A stretch of 64,000 bases of DNA from contig CAKTMO010000002.1 of NCBI GenBank assembly GCA_934573935.1, forward strand, positions 91,530 through 155,529. Reading direction: 5' to 3'. Under the pieces are notes generated by a model. The model saw only the letters and a program-made list of their open reading frames with translations, had not been told where the DNA came from and ran no database searches. Both the position numbers and the translations under genes were made by a program. Origin of the DNA: an uncultured Oscillospiraceae bacterium (GTDB lineage: Bacteria; Bacillota; Clostridia; Oscillospirales; Oscillospiraceae). Numbering within the stretch: position 1 is the stretch's first letter; each line of letters opens with the position of its first letter. Shown here one piece after another: positions 32,105-40,668 of this stretch.

Positions 32105-33643
32105 TTACTCGCTGTATCCCACAGTGCTCAGATCCTGGGCATAAATGGGATAGAAGGTATACCCCTCCAGCCCCGTGCGGATGGCCACCAGATCGGCCAT
32201 GTCCTGCAGATACAGGTTGGCGGCGGTCTCGGTCAGCATGGTCTCCATCTGCTGATACAGGGCAGTCTGCTCCCTGTCGTCGGCGCTGCCGCGGGCCTGG
32301 GCGTACAGGGCGTCATAGGCAGGGTTGTTGTAGTTGACAAAGTTCTTGCCGTTGTCGGAGACAAAGCGCTCCAGCATGGCCCGGGCAGTGATGTTCTTGG
32401 CGTCCAGACCGGTAATGGTGGCCTGGAACTGACGGCCCACGTACACGTCGTTATACCACGTGGCGGCGTCCACCGGCTGCACCGTGGCGCGGATGCCGAT
32501 GGCGCCCAGCTGCTGCACCACCACCTCGGCGGTGTCCATGTGGGGCTGATAGTTGGACGACACGGTGATGACCATGTCAAAGCCGTCGGGATAACCCGCC
32601 TCCGCCAGCAGCTCCTTGCCCTTGGCAGGGTCATAGCTGTAGTAGTCCACCAGCTCCGGCAGGAAGTATTTGGTCAGCTTGGGATAGATGCTGCTGCCCA
32701 CGGCGGCGCCGTGGCCGTCGGCCATAATGTCCATGATCTCCTGCCGGTTGATGGAATAGCTCATGGCCTGCCGCACCTTTTCGTTGTCAAAGGGCTTTTC
32801 GGCGTTGTTCAGATACACCGCCTGCACCAGATTCATGGTGCCCTCCACCACGGTGAAGTCGTCGCCCAGCTGGGCGGTCTGGGCGCTGGTCAGATGGGCG
32901 CACAGATCCACGCTGCCGCCCTTCAGGGCCATCATCAGCGCGGTGGAATCCTCATAGATCTGATACGTCACCTTGCCCACCCTGGCGGGGGTGCCCCAAT
33001 AGCCGTCATAGCGCTCCATGACGATGTTCTCCTGGGGAGAACGGGACACCAGCTTGAAGGGGCCGGTGCCGGGGATAAAGCCGGACTGCCCCTCGCTGCT
33101 CTGGGGAATGATGGCCGCCGTCAGGAAATAGATCAGCTCCATATCCGGCTGGGCCAGACGGAAGGTCACCGTCTTTTCGTCCACGGCTTTCAGGTCCTGG
33201 ATAGCAGAAAACGCCGACACCAGGGCAGAATCCCCGGAATTGCCGGCGCAGCGGTTGAGGGAATAGATCACATCCTCCGCCGTCACCGGCTCGCCGTTGT
33301 GGAAGGTCACGCCCTCACGCAAGGTGAAGGTGTAGACCAGTCCGTCCTCCGAAATGGCGTAGTCTTCGGCGACCGCGGGGATCAATTCACCATCAGGGCC
33401 GGTTTTCACCAAACCCTCGTAAATGTTGAACAAGACCTCTCTGGTTCCTGCCGACGCTGCCGCGTGGGGGTCAAGACTGTCTTCCAGGTCCTGAGCGATG
33501 GCCACAACGATCTCGTTGTTGGCTTTCCGCTCGTTTTGCAAGCCGTTACTTCCTTCGTCGCCCTGTCCGCTGCCGCCTCCGCATCCGCAGAGTACAGCGC
33601 CGACCATTACCAGCGACAGGAAAAGAGATACCAGTTTCTTCAT
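32105..33643 (-). CDS. dppA: Peptide/nickel-type ABC substrate-binding lipoprotein (DppA family)
   Basis: 512 residues. Lipoprotein signal MKKLVSLFLSLVMVGAVLCGC (Cys near 20-22), Gly-rich linker, then an SBP_bac_5 domain: VAIAQDLEDSLDPHAAA, the conserved YEGLVKTGPDGELIPAVAED near 74-93, and FTLREGVTFHNGEPVTAEDV near 107-126. The domain captures peptides or similar ligands outside the membrane for DppBC. Substrate cannot be inferred. First gene of the importer operon, with its own promoter and a leader hairpin next to the RBS. Confidence 0.93.
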   Translation of the reverse strand: MKKLVSLFLSLVMVGAVLCGCGGGSGQGDEGSNGLQNERKANNEIVVAIAQDLEDSLDPHAAASAGTREVLFNIYEGLVKTGPDGELIPAVAEDYAISEDGLVYTFTLREGVTFHNGEPVTAEDVIYSLNRCAGNSGDSALVSAFSAIQDLKAVDEKTVTFRLAQPDMELIYFLTAAIIPQSSEGQSGFIPGTGPFKLVSRSPQENIVMERYDGYWGTPARVGKVTYQIYEDSTALMMALKGGSVDLCAHLTSAQTAQLGDDFTVVEGTMNLVQAVYLNNAEKPFDNEKVRQAMSYSINRQEIMDIMADGHGAAVGSSIYPKLTKYFLPELVDYYSYDPAKGKELLAEAGYPDGFDMVITVSSNYQPHMDTAEVVVQQLGAIGIRATVQPVDAATWYNDVYVGRQFQATITGLDAKNITARAMLERFVSDNGKNFVNYNNPAYDALYAQARGSADDREQTALYQQMETMLTETAANLYLQDMADLVAIRTGLEGYTFYPIYAQDLSTVGYSE

Positions 33644-33659
33644 GTTCTTCTCCTTTTCT

Positions 33660-33783
33660 CCCCGCGTCCTTCCGCGGGGACAGAAATAATGGTTTTTCCC
33701 TATTCAATTGTCAAATATGGGATGAGTCCCGCGCAATGTGCAGGCTCAAGGGGCAGTGTACCACACTTTTCCCCGTATGACAA
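33660..33783 (-). promoter_or_regulatory. Promoter and leader of the peptide-importer operon
   Basis: Minus-strand TTGTCA (33783-33778) and TACACT (33760-33755), 17-base spacer. The ~105-base leader contains GGGA/TCCC and, just before the AAAGGAGAAG ribosome-binding site, a hairpin CCCCGCG (33679-33673)/CGCGGGG (33666-33660), which could affect translation. The remaining stretch to 33900 holds nothing I recognise. Confidence 0.7.
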
Positions 33784-33900
33784 GAAGGAATTTCTGAAAA
33801 CGCCCTCCGGCGGCTTCCTTGACTCACCATGGGATTTCCGCAAACAGCGGGCGGAACAGCGCATCGCCCTCGCGCACACTCACCCAGCCTCTGCTTGCCG

Positions 33901-33932
33901 CAAAAAAGACGGCCCGCAGGCCGTCTTTTGTG
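33901..33932. terminator. Terminator of the AI-2E permease gene
   Basis: GACGGCC, loop CGCA (or shorter), GGCCGTC with T-rich flanks on both strands; the minus-strand T-run is the longer, serving the gene that ends at 33935. Confidence 0.82.
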
Positions 33933-33934
33933 TT

Positions 33935-35194
33935 TCATTTCCCTTCCTTCTCCGTCTCCTTCTTCCGTGCCAGCGCCTCCTTGCGCTCCACGTAGGCGCT
34001 GGCCTCGGTGGGCATGCCGCGCTTGGCCAGGCGGCGGTCCATCAGCCACTTGATCAGCAGCCGCAGGCAGGCGAACACCGGCACGCCGAAGAACATGCCC
34101 GGCACGCCGAAGAAGCCGCCGCCCACCAGAATGGCCACAATGACCCAGAAGCTGGAAATACCGGTGCTGTCGCCCAGGATCTTCGGGCCGATGACGTTGC
34201 CGTCCAGCTGCTGCAAAAGGATGATGAAGATGATGAAATACAAACACTTCAGCGGATCCACCAGCAAGATCAGGAATGCGCTGGGGATGGCCCCCAGGAA
34301 CGGCCCGAAGAATGGGATCACGTTGGTGACACCCACCACCACGCTCACCAGCGGGGTATAGGGCATTTTCAGGATGGAACAGCCGATGAAGCACAGAATG
34401 CCGATGATCAGCGAATCCAGCAGCTTGCCCCGCACGAAACCGGAAAACACCTGATTGGTCTGGTGCAGACCGCTGAGGATCAGGTCCGCCGTCTCACGGC
34501 GGAATGCGGCGTAGATCATCTTGCAGCAGCGGGCCAGACTCTTCTCCTTCATGGCCAGCAGGTACACGGAGATAATGATGCCCACGATGAAGTTCATGGC
34601 AAAGGTCACCAGACTGCGGATGCCGGTCCAGATGCCGCCGGTCAGGGCGGTGGCGATCTCCTGCGCCTTGGGCAGCACCGTGTCGGTCAGGGTGGCCACC
34701 GCGTTGTTGTAGTATTCGCTCAGCACGTCGTTGGCCCAACTGCCGATCTCGGGGTTGTCCTTCAGCCAGTTGTCGGCCCAGCGGTACACCTTATAATAAT
34801 AGTAGCGGGCGTTTTTGATCAGCATGGTCACGCTGTCGATCAGCTGAGGGATCAGCACGCTCATCAGCCAGTACAGCATGGCCAGCACCACTGCCCACGT
34901 CAGCAGAATGGCGGCGGCCCGCAGGCAGGCCTGGCCGTGCTTGAAGGTCTTGTCCCTCCAGCCGCGGCACTTGCTCTTGCACCACAGAATGCCCCGCTCG
35001 AACCACTTCACCAGCGGCGTCAGCAGATAGGCCATGGCTATGCCATAGAACACCGGCGCCAGCACCTCCGCCAGCTTGCCCAGCACATGCTGCAGCGTGC
35101 CGCCCTGATAGAAGGCGTCATAAAACACCAGAATGGCGCACACCGTCAAAAATGCCGTCAGGCCCCAGCGCCAATAGACCTTGCCCTTCATCAC
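33935..35194 (-). CDS. AI-2E family membrane transporter
   Basis: 419 residues, about eight transmembrane helices. N-terminal helices (17-35 and 38-60), a pair near 97-120, a soluble region (125-175), then IRSLVTFAMNFIVGIIISVY and the C-terminal membrane domain with IPFFGPFLGAIPSA near 292-305, a family hallmark, ending in a Lys/Arg/Glu-rich tail. The AI-2E family includes exporters of autoinducer-2 and sodium/proton antiporters, so the substrate is open. Single-gene unit, divergent from the lipid kinase gene. Confidence 0.9.
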   Translation of the reverse strand: MMKGKVYWRWGLTAFLTVCAILVFYDAFYQGGTLQHVLGKLAEVLAPVFYGIAMAYLLTPLVKWFERGILWCKSKCRGWRDKTFKHGQACLRAAAILLTWAVVLAMLYWLMSVLIPQLIDSVTMLIKNARYYYYKVYRWADNWLKDNPEIGSWANDVLSEYYNNAVATLTDTVLPKAQEIATALTGGIWTGIRSLVTFAMNFIVGIIISVYLLAMKEKSLARCCKMIYAAFRRETADLILSGLHQTNQVFSGFVRGKLLDSLIIGILCFIGCSILKMPYTPLVSVVVGVTNVIPFFGPFLGAIPSAFLILLVDPLKCLYFIIFIILLQQLDGNVIGPKILGDSTGISSFWVIVAILVGGGFFGVPGMFFGVPVFACLRLLIKWLMDRRLAKRGMPTEASAYVERKEALARKKETEKEGK

Positions 35195-35270
35195 ACCGCC
35201 CCCGTTTCCCGCATTTTTCTTCTATCATACTCACTTTTTTCCCGTTTGGCAAGGGCTTTGGGACGGGGAA

Positions 35271-35299
35271 TTGCATTTTTCCACCGGATGTGGCATAAT
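35271..35299 (+). promoter_or_regulatory. Promoter of the lipid kinase gene
   Basis: TTGCAT (35271-35276) and CATAAT (35294-35299), 17-base spacer; AGGAGG follows before the start at 35334. Confidence 0.7.
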
Positions 35300-35333
35300 G
35301 GGGGACAGCCAACCGAGATCAGGAGGTCCTTCC

Positions 35334-36218
35334 ATGAAAAAACTGCTGTTTATCGTCAATCCCCGTGCCGGCCGCACCCGCTCCATGGCCCCCATGTTCG
35401 ACGTGGTGGCGCGGCTTTCCCAGGCGGGCTATCTCATCAAGCTGTTCACCACAGAGGGCCCCGGCGACGCCAAGCGGGCGGCGGCGGAGCTGGGCGGCGA
35501 CTTTGATCTGGTGGTCTGCGCCGGCGGCGACGGCACGCTGAACGAGACCCTCTGCGGCCTGATGACGCTGCAGCAGCGCCCGCCGGTGGGCTATATCCCC
35601 CACGGCAGCACCAACGATTTTGCCGCCAGCCTGCACATCCCCTCCCAGCCCATGGCGGCGGCCAACGCCATCGCCGCCTGCACCCAGCCCCGTCCGCTGG
35701 ATCTGGGCCAGCACAACGGGCGGTATTTTGCCTATGTGGCCTCCTTCGGCGCCTTCACCCGCGCCTCCTACAGCGCCACCCAGGCGGCGAAAAACGCCCT
35801 GGGCCACCTGGCCTATATCTTCGAGGGCATGGGCGATCTGGACTCCCTGCGCCCCTACCGCTGCCGCATCGAGACGGATGAAGAGGTCTTCGACGGCGAA
35901 TATATATTCGGTGCCGTATGCAACTCCACCTCGCTGGGAGGCCTGATGAAGCTGGACCCCAACCACGTGAAGATGGACGACGGCAGCTTCGAGCTGCTAC
36001 TGCTGCGGATGCCCAAAAACGCCGTGGAGCTCAGCGGCCTGATCGGCTCCCTGACCCGCATGGAGTACGACGCCCCCGGCGTCATCTTCCGCCACGTGTC
36101 CCATGTAACGCTGACCACCGACGACATTATCCCCTGGTCCCTGGACGGCGAATACGCCGCCAGCCAGCCCAGGGTGGAGATCCGGAATCTGCATCACGCC
36201 ATCGCATTGATGGGATAA
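35334..36218 (+). CDS. Diacylglycerol/lipid kinase family protein (DagK/YegS type)
   Basis: 294 residues. Start MKKLLFIVNPRAGR with AGGAGG 7 bases upstream. Conserved: IVNPRAGRTRS near 6-16, DLVVCAGGDGTLNE near 58-71 (the GGDGT nucleotide loop), and IPHGSTNDFA near 86-95 (GSTNDFA), then a C-terminal beta-sandwich. It phosphorylates diacylglycerol or related lipids at the membrane, recycling them into phospholipid synthesis. Single gene with its own promoter and terminator. Confidence 0.92.
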   Translation: MKKLLFIVNPRAGRTRSMAPMFDVVARLSQAGYLIKLFTTEGPGDAKRAAAELGGDFDLVVCAGGDGTLNETLCGLMTLQQRPPVGYIPHGSTNDFAASLHIPSQPMAAANAIAACTQPRPLDLGQHNGRYFAYVASFGAFTRASYSATQAAKNALGHLAYIFEGMGDLDSLRPYRCRIETDEEVFDGEYIFGAVCNSTSLGGLMKLDPNHVKMDDGSFELLLLRMPKNAVELSGLIGSLTRMEYDAPGVIFRHVSHVTLTTDDIIPWSLDGEYAASQPRVEIRNLHHAIALMG

Positions 36219-36223
36219 ACGGA

Positions 36224-36254
36224 GGGGCCGCGCTGTAAGCACGGCCCCTTTTTC
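36224..36254 (+). terminator. Terminator of the lipid kinase gene
   Basis: GGGGCCG and CGGCCCC around an 11-base loop, followed by TTTTT. Confidence 0.78.
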
Positions 36255-36265
36255 AAATCCACACA

Positions 36266-36312
36266 GCAAAAACCAAGACCGGAGCGGCGGGCTCCGGCCT
36301 TGGTTTTCTTTA
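36266..36312. terminator. Terminator of the first symporter gene
   Basis: AAAACCAAG-CCGGAGC stems closed by GGCG, with matching GCTCCGG-CTTGGTTTT: a long near-perfect hairpin with A/T runs on both sides, downstream of the minus-strand gene ending at 36341. Confidence 0.88.
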
Positions 36313-36340
36313 TTTGTGTATCAAGATACAGCGCACGGTC

Positions 36341-37771
36341 TTAGCCGAAGAAGGACATGACCTGGCCGTACAGGATCAGCAGCATGCACAGGGGGGTGAT
36401 AACCTTGACGCAGACCTTGAAGAAGCCGTAAGCGCCAAACTTCTGGCCCTGCTGCTCACACTCCTCCTTGACTACTTCGGGGCCGATCTCCCAGCCGATC
36501 ATCAGGGACATCAGCAGCGCGCCCAGAGGCATCATGATACCTTCAGACAGCATATCCCAGAAGTCCAGCCAGTCAGCCGCCCATGCCTTGGGGGATTCAA
36601 TGCCCAGCAGCGCGGCGGGGTGGATGTTGTTGCCGCCCAGGCAGTCGGCGCAAACCAGGATGCAGCCGATGCCAACCGCGACAGCAGCGATCAGGGTATA
36701 GCTCTTACGCTTGTCGCCCTTGCCCTCGTTGCGGGCCTTATCCACGAAGTGGGCCACGATGACCTCCAGCAGAGAGATGGAGGAGGAAATAGCAGCAAAC
36801 ACAACCAGCAGATAGAACAGGATACCAAAGATGGGACCCACAGCGCCCATGTTGTGGAACACGTTCTGCATGGTGATGAACAGCAGGGACGGGCCGCCCA
36901 GAGCGCCCTCGGGATCCAGCGCGAAACGGCCGGGGATAACGCACAGACCAGCCATCAGGGCCACCAGAGTATCCATGACGATGATCAGGATCGCGTTCTT
37001 TTCCAGGTTCTCCTTCTTGTCCAGATAGGAACCGTAGGTGATCATAGCGCCCATGCCCAGGGACAGGGAGAAGAACATCTGGCCACCGGCAGTGGACAGA
37101 ACTTCGAAGAAGCTGGGAGCCTCGGCGATAACGCCGTTGGAGACCGCCCAACCGGGGACGAACATGTACTTCAGGCCGTCCACAGCGCCGGGCAGAGTGC
37201 AGGCGCGGATGATGCAGATCAGCAGGGCTACGAACAGGCAAGGCATACCGATGGAGCAGACCTTTTCGATACCGCCGCCGATGCCGCCCATAACGATGAT
37301 CATGGTCAGGGCCACGAAGATCAGACCATAGATAATGGCCTCGGTGGGATTGCCCATGAAGGCGCCGAAAATCTCGCCGCCGTTCAGGCCGTTGGAGCCG
37401 AAGCCGGCACCAAACAGGTCGCCCACGTTCAAAACGGTGTACTTGATGCAGTAGCCGCCCAGGGCGCAGTAGAAGAACAGGATGAAGAATGCGGACAGAA
37501 TGCCCAGCCAGCCCATCCAGCTGAACTTCTTGCTCAGCACCTTGTAAGCGCCCACGGCGCCGTGACCGGTCTTACGGCCCAGGGCCAGCTCGCCCACCAT
37601 GACGATGAAGCCGCAGCAGACGGCCAGGACCAGATAAAGCATAAGGAACGTAAAGCCGCCGGATGCACCCATCTTATTGGGGAAGCCCCAGATGTTGCCC
37701 AGGCCGACCGCCGAACCGACAGCAGCCATCAGGAATCCAAAATTGGATCCAAAGCCTTTTCTTTCTTCCAT
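36341..37771 (-). CDS. Sodium-dependent neurotransmitter:sodium symporter family transporter, copy 1
   Basis: 476 residues, about 11-12 transmembrane helices. The first helix contains GSAVGLGNIWGFP near 18-30, the family's unwound helix that binds sodium and substrate (LeuT fold); ALGRKTGHGAVGAY follows in the first loop. Such bacterial transporters import amino acids with sodium; the substrate is unknown. The N-terminal ~211 codons and the RBS region are identical by eye to the second copy, while the C-terminal third diverges. Own promoter and terminator. Confidence 0.93.
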   Translation of the reverse strand: MEERKGFGSNFGFLMAAVGSAVGLGNIWGFPNKMGASGGFTFLMLYLVLAVCCGFIVMVGELALGRKTGHGAVGAYKVLSKKFSWMGWLGILSAFFILFFYCALGGYCIKYTVLNVGDLFGAGFGSNGLNGGEIFGAFMGNPTEAIIYGLIFVALTMIIVMGGIGGGIEKVCSIGMPCLFVALLICIIRACTLPGAVDGLKYMFVPGWAVSNGVIAEAPSFFEVLSTAGGQMFFSLSLGMGAMITYGSYLDKKENLEKNAILIIVMDTLVALMAGLCVIPGRFALDPEGALGGPSLLFITMQNVFHNMGAVGPIFGILFYLLVVFAAISSSISLLEVIVAHFVDKARNEGKGDKRKSYTLIAAVAVGIGCILVCADCLGGNNIHPAALLGIESPKAWAADWLDFWDMLSEGIMMPLGALLMSLMIGWEIGPEVVKEECEQQGQKFGAYGFFKVCVKVITPLCMLLILYGQVMSFFG

Positions 37772-38323
37772 TGTTTTCTCTCCTTACTAAAAAATGTGGT
37801 TTTCCTGTCTATCGACAGGAAACATTCCGCAGCGCCGCCACGCTGTCGGAACACCACCCAAGTCGGGAATGTTACCCCCTCCTTGGGGTACAAAAAAAGT
37901 ATACAGGATTCATTTTCCATCCGCAATTAGCAATGTTGATAAATTTTTTGCGTGGGATTTTATGTTTTTAACATTTTGTGAACGAATTTTTCTACGGTTC
38001 TTGCAAATAATTTATTGTATTTATAAAGAATTTATAGGTTTAACCATGGTGTTTTTCGATATTTCCGTTAAATACCCACACGTTTTTCTTTTCAGGAAAC
38101 GTCAAATCCCCCACAAAAATTTTCCTTGACAGGAAAATCCCGCTTTTCGTGTACAATCCCATCCCGCTTTCCAGCAGGGTTTTTCCCGTTTTCCTCGCGC
38201 ATTTCCCGACAAACGCAAAAAGAAATGTCCGCCAAAGGCGGACATTTCTTTTTTGTCACATTTTTTTAGTAAGAAGAGCTGCGGGCTGGCGGGCCCGGAA
38301 ATCAGCCTTTCAGGACAAACTTG
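37772..38323. promoter_or_regulatory. Intergenic region between the two symporter genes
   Basis: About 550 bases without a gene. Minus-strand promoter: TTGCGG (37926-37921), 17 bases, TATACT (37903-37898). The ~120-base leader has a perfect hairpin TTTCCTGTC-TATC-GACAGGAAA (37801-37822) and a second, TTCCG/CGGAA, beside it. From 37930 to 38110 the sequence is AT-rich. A terminator for copy 2 lies at 38218-38258. A plus-strand TTGACA (38126)/TACAAT (38152) pair has a 20-base spacer and no gene behind it. Confidence 0.65.
38218..38258. terminator. Terminator of the second symporter gene
   Basis: AAATGTCCGCC, loop AAA, GGCGGACATTT with T- and A-rich flanks; ends the minus-strand gene that stops at 38324. 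Confidence 0.88.
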
Positions 38324-39760
38324 TTAGAATCCGAAGAAGCTGGAGACCTGGCCGTACAGGATGAAGAGCATGCACAGGGGAGTGATGACCTTCACGCAGA
38401 TCTTGAAGAAGCCGAAGGAACCCATCTTGTGGCCGGGCGTTGCTTCGCACTCGTCCTTGACCACCTCGGGGCCGATCTCCCAGCCGATCATCAGGGACAT
38501 CAGCAGTGCGCCCAGAGGCATCATGATACCCTCAGACAGCATATCCCAGAAGTCCAGCCAGCAGTCATTCCAACCGGCATAGGTTTCCAGACCCAGCAGC
38601 TTCCACGGAGTGAAGCTGGCGTTGCCCAGAGAGTCGGCGCAAACCAGGATGGCGCCGATGCCCACCAGAGCGGCGGCGATCAGGGTGTAGCTCTTACGCT
38701 TGTCGCCCTTGCCGGCAATGCGGGCCTTATCCACGAAGTGGGCCACGATGACCTCCAGCAGAGAGATGGAGGAGGAGATGGCAGCAAACACAACCAGCAG
38801 ATAGAACAGGATACCGAAGATGGGACCCACAGTGCCCATGTTGTGGAACACGTTCTGCATGGTAATGAACAGCAGGGACGGGCCGCCCAGAGCGCCCTCG
38901 GGATCCAGAGCGAAACGGCCGGGGATAACGCACAGACCAGCCATCAGGGCCACGATGGTATCCATGACCACGATGAGGATGGCGTTCTTTTCCAGGTTCT
39001 CCTTCTTATCCAGGTAGGAGCCGTAGGTGATCATGGCGCCCATGCCCAGGGACAGGGAGAAGAACATCTGACCACCGGCGGTGGACAGAACCTCGAAGAA
39101 GCTGGGAGCCTCGGCGATAACGCCGTTGGCGACCGCCCAACCGGGGACGAACATGTACTTCAGGCCGTCCACAGCGCCGGGCAGAGTGCAGGCGCGGATG
39201 ATGCAGATCAGCAGGGCTACGAACAGGCAAGGCATACCGATGGAGCAGACCTTTTCGATACCGCCGCCGATGCCGCCCATAACGATGATCATGGTCAGGG
39301 CCACGAAGATCAGACCATAGATAATGGCCTCGGTGGGATTGCCCATGAAGGCGCCGAAAATCTCGCCGCCGTTCAGGCCGTTGGAGCCGAAGCCGGCACC
39401 AAACAGGTCGCCCACGTTCAAAACGGTGTACTTGATGCAGTAGCCGCCCAGGGCGCAGTAGAAGAACAGGATGAAGAATGCGGACAGAATGCCCAGCCAG
39501 CCCATCCAGCTGAACTTCTTGCTCAGCACCTTGTAAGCGCCCACGGCGCCGTGACCGGTCTTACGGCCCAGGGCCAGCTCGCCCACCATGACGATGAAGC
39601 CGCAGCAGACGGCCAGGACCAGATAAAGCATAAGGAACGTAAAGCCGCCGGATGCACCCATCTTATTGGGGAAGCCCCAGATGTTGCCCAGGCCGACCGC
39701 CGAACCGACAGCAGCCATCAGGAATCCAAAATTGGATCCAAAGCCTTTTCTTTCTTCCAT
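38324..39760 (-). CDS. Sodium-dependent neurotransmitter:sodium symporter family transporter, copy 2
   Basis: 478 residues, paralogue of the gene at 36341. The same GSAVGLGNIWGFP first-helix motif and nearly identical sequence up to residue ~211 (WAVANGV here, WAVSNGV in copy 1); later differences cluster in a loop near 375-400 (LGNASFTPWKLLGLETYAGW) and at the C-terminus, regions likely to affect substrate gating rather than the sodium site. Has its own promoter, so the two copies can be expressed independently. Confidence 0.93.
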   Translation of the reverse strand: MEERKGFGSNFGFLMAAVGSAVGLGNIWGFPNKMGASGGFTFLMLYLVLAVCCGFIVMVGELALGRKTGHGAVGAYKVLSKKFSWMGWLGILSAFFILFFYCALGGYCIKYTVLNVGDLFGAGFGSNGLNGGEIFGAFMGNPTEAIIYGLIFVALTMIIVMGGIGGGIEKVCSIGMPCLFVALLICIIRACTLPGAVDGLKYMFVPGWAVANGVIAEAPSFFEVLSTAGGQMFFSLSLGMGAMITYGSYLDKKENLEKNAILIVVMDTIVALMAGLCVIPGRFALDPEGALGGPSLLFITMQNVFHNMGTVGPIFGILFYLLVVFAAISSSISLLEVIVAHFVDKARIAGKGDKRKSYTLIAAALVGIGAILVCADSLGNASFTPWKLLGLETYAGWNDCWLDFWDMLSEGIMMPLGALLMSLMIGWEIGPEVVKDECEATPGHKMGSFGFFKICVKVITPLCMLFILYGQVSSFFGF

Positions 39761-40260
39761 TGTTTTCTCTCCTTATGTTTATTCGCTCCCCTGTTGGGAA
39801 GCGTGCGCCGCCCTCCGGCCATACATCCCGAGGACGACCACCCGAAAAAAGTGAAGCTCCTTTCAGGTTACTCAAAAGTATACAGGATTTCCCCCGTTGT
39901 CGCAATTAGTAATATTTATAAAAATTTAGCGTCATAATCTACTATTTTAACAATCTATTAACAAGCCTTTTCTTGTCCTTAACATATGTTTTCACCATGA
40001 ACCTCAGGAAAAACCCTTTGATTGCGCCGTTTTTCCCGATCTTTTTACCGCCGTTACCAGCTTTTCCTCTCAAGAAACTGCCTTTCTTCGTGTTAAGTTC
40101 TTAACGGCACTGTGTTAAGGCTGCGTTAACATACTCTTCTCCATTCCGCCTTTTCCCGCCCTCCAGCAAGGACGGGGATCGCTGATCACTGCTTGACAAA
40201 TCCCCCGTTCTCTCCTATAATCTAAAATTGAATTTCATTTTCAAATTGGAGGCGAGACAC
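39761..40260. promoter_or_regulatory. Intergenic region between symporter copy 2 and the Fur-family operon
   Basis: 500 bases. Minus-strand promoter of copy 2: TTGCGA (39905-39900), 17 bases, TATACT (39882-39877); AATTGCG and ATCCTGTATACTTTT are shared with the copy 1 promoter. Further out lie repeated TTAAC/GTTAA words (39940-39985 and 40095-40130), possibly regulator sites, and then the plus-strand promoter of the Fur-family gene at 40193. Confidence 0.6.
40193..40244 (+). promoter_or_regulatory. Consensus promoter and operator of the metal-uptake operon
   Basis: TTGACA (40193-40198), 17 bases, TATAAT (40216-40221): a perfect sigma-A promoter. Over the expected start lies a palindrome TTGAA-N7-TTCAA (40228-40244), AT-rich like Fur-family boxes. 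A repressor bound there would block initiation, so autoregulation by the first gene is likely. Confidence 0.8.
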
Positions 40261-40668
40261 ATGTCCGTTACCTATATGACCCGACAGCAGCGGGCGGTGC
40301 TGGACGGCGTCAAGGCCAGTCCCGAGGGCTGCGCCACCGCCGCGGAGCTGACGGAGCAGCTGCACGCCCAGGGTCAGACCGTGGGCCTGACCACCGTGTA
40401 CCGCCAGCTGGAGCGTCTGGCCCAGCAGGGACTGGTCCACAAGGCCGTCACCGACCAGGGCGCCTATTACCAGTACTGCGACGGCCACGACGAGGGCAGC
40501 TGCTTCCTGCTGAAATGCGAAAAATGCGGCGCCATCCGCCATCTGGACTGCTCCCACCTGGGGGAGCTGTACCGCCATCTGGAGCAGGAGCATCACTTTC
40601 GCATCGACCCTCGCCGCACCCTGTTCTACGGCCTGTGCGAACACTGCGGACAGGAGGAATCGGTATGA
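40261..40668 (+). CDS. Fur-family metal-responsive repressor (Zur-like)
   Basis: 135 residues. Winged helix with AAELTEQLHAQGQTVGLTTV and YRQLERLAQQGLV near 24-58; dimer domain with the metal-site histidines (YCDGHDEGSCF near 79-89) and the structural zinc Cys pairs LKCEKCGAIRHLDC (near 91-104) and LCEHCG at the C-terminus. Start at ATG 40261 with GGAGG 8 bases upstream. It heads an operon with a zinc/manganese-type ABC importer; the overlap ATGA with the binding-protein gene and the operator over its promoter suggest it represses its own operon when metal is plentiful. Zinc is the likeliest ligand. Confidence 0.9.
   Translation: MSVTYMTRQQRAVLDGVKASPEGCATAAELTEQLHAQGQTVGLTTVYRQLERLAQQGLVHKAVTDQGAYYQYCDGHDEGSCFLLKCEKCGAIRHLDCSHLGELYRHLEQEHHFRIDPRRTLFYGLCEHCGQEESV

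Noticed and set aside
38126..38157. Plus-strand promoter TTGACA...TACAAT between the symporter genes
   Set aside because: The 20-base spacer is too long and the only thing downstream is the antisense of the second symporter.
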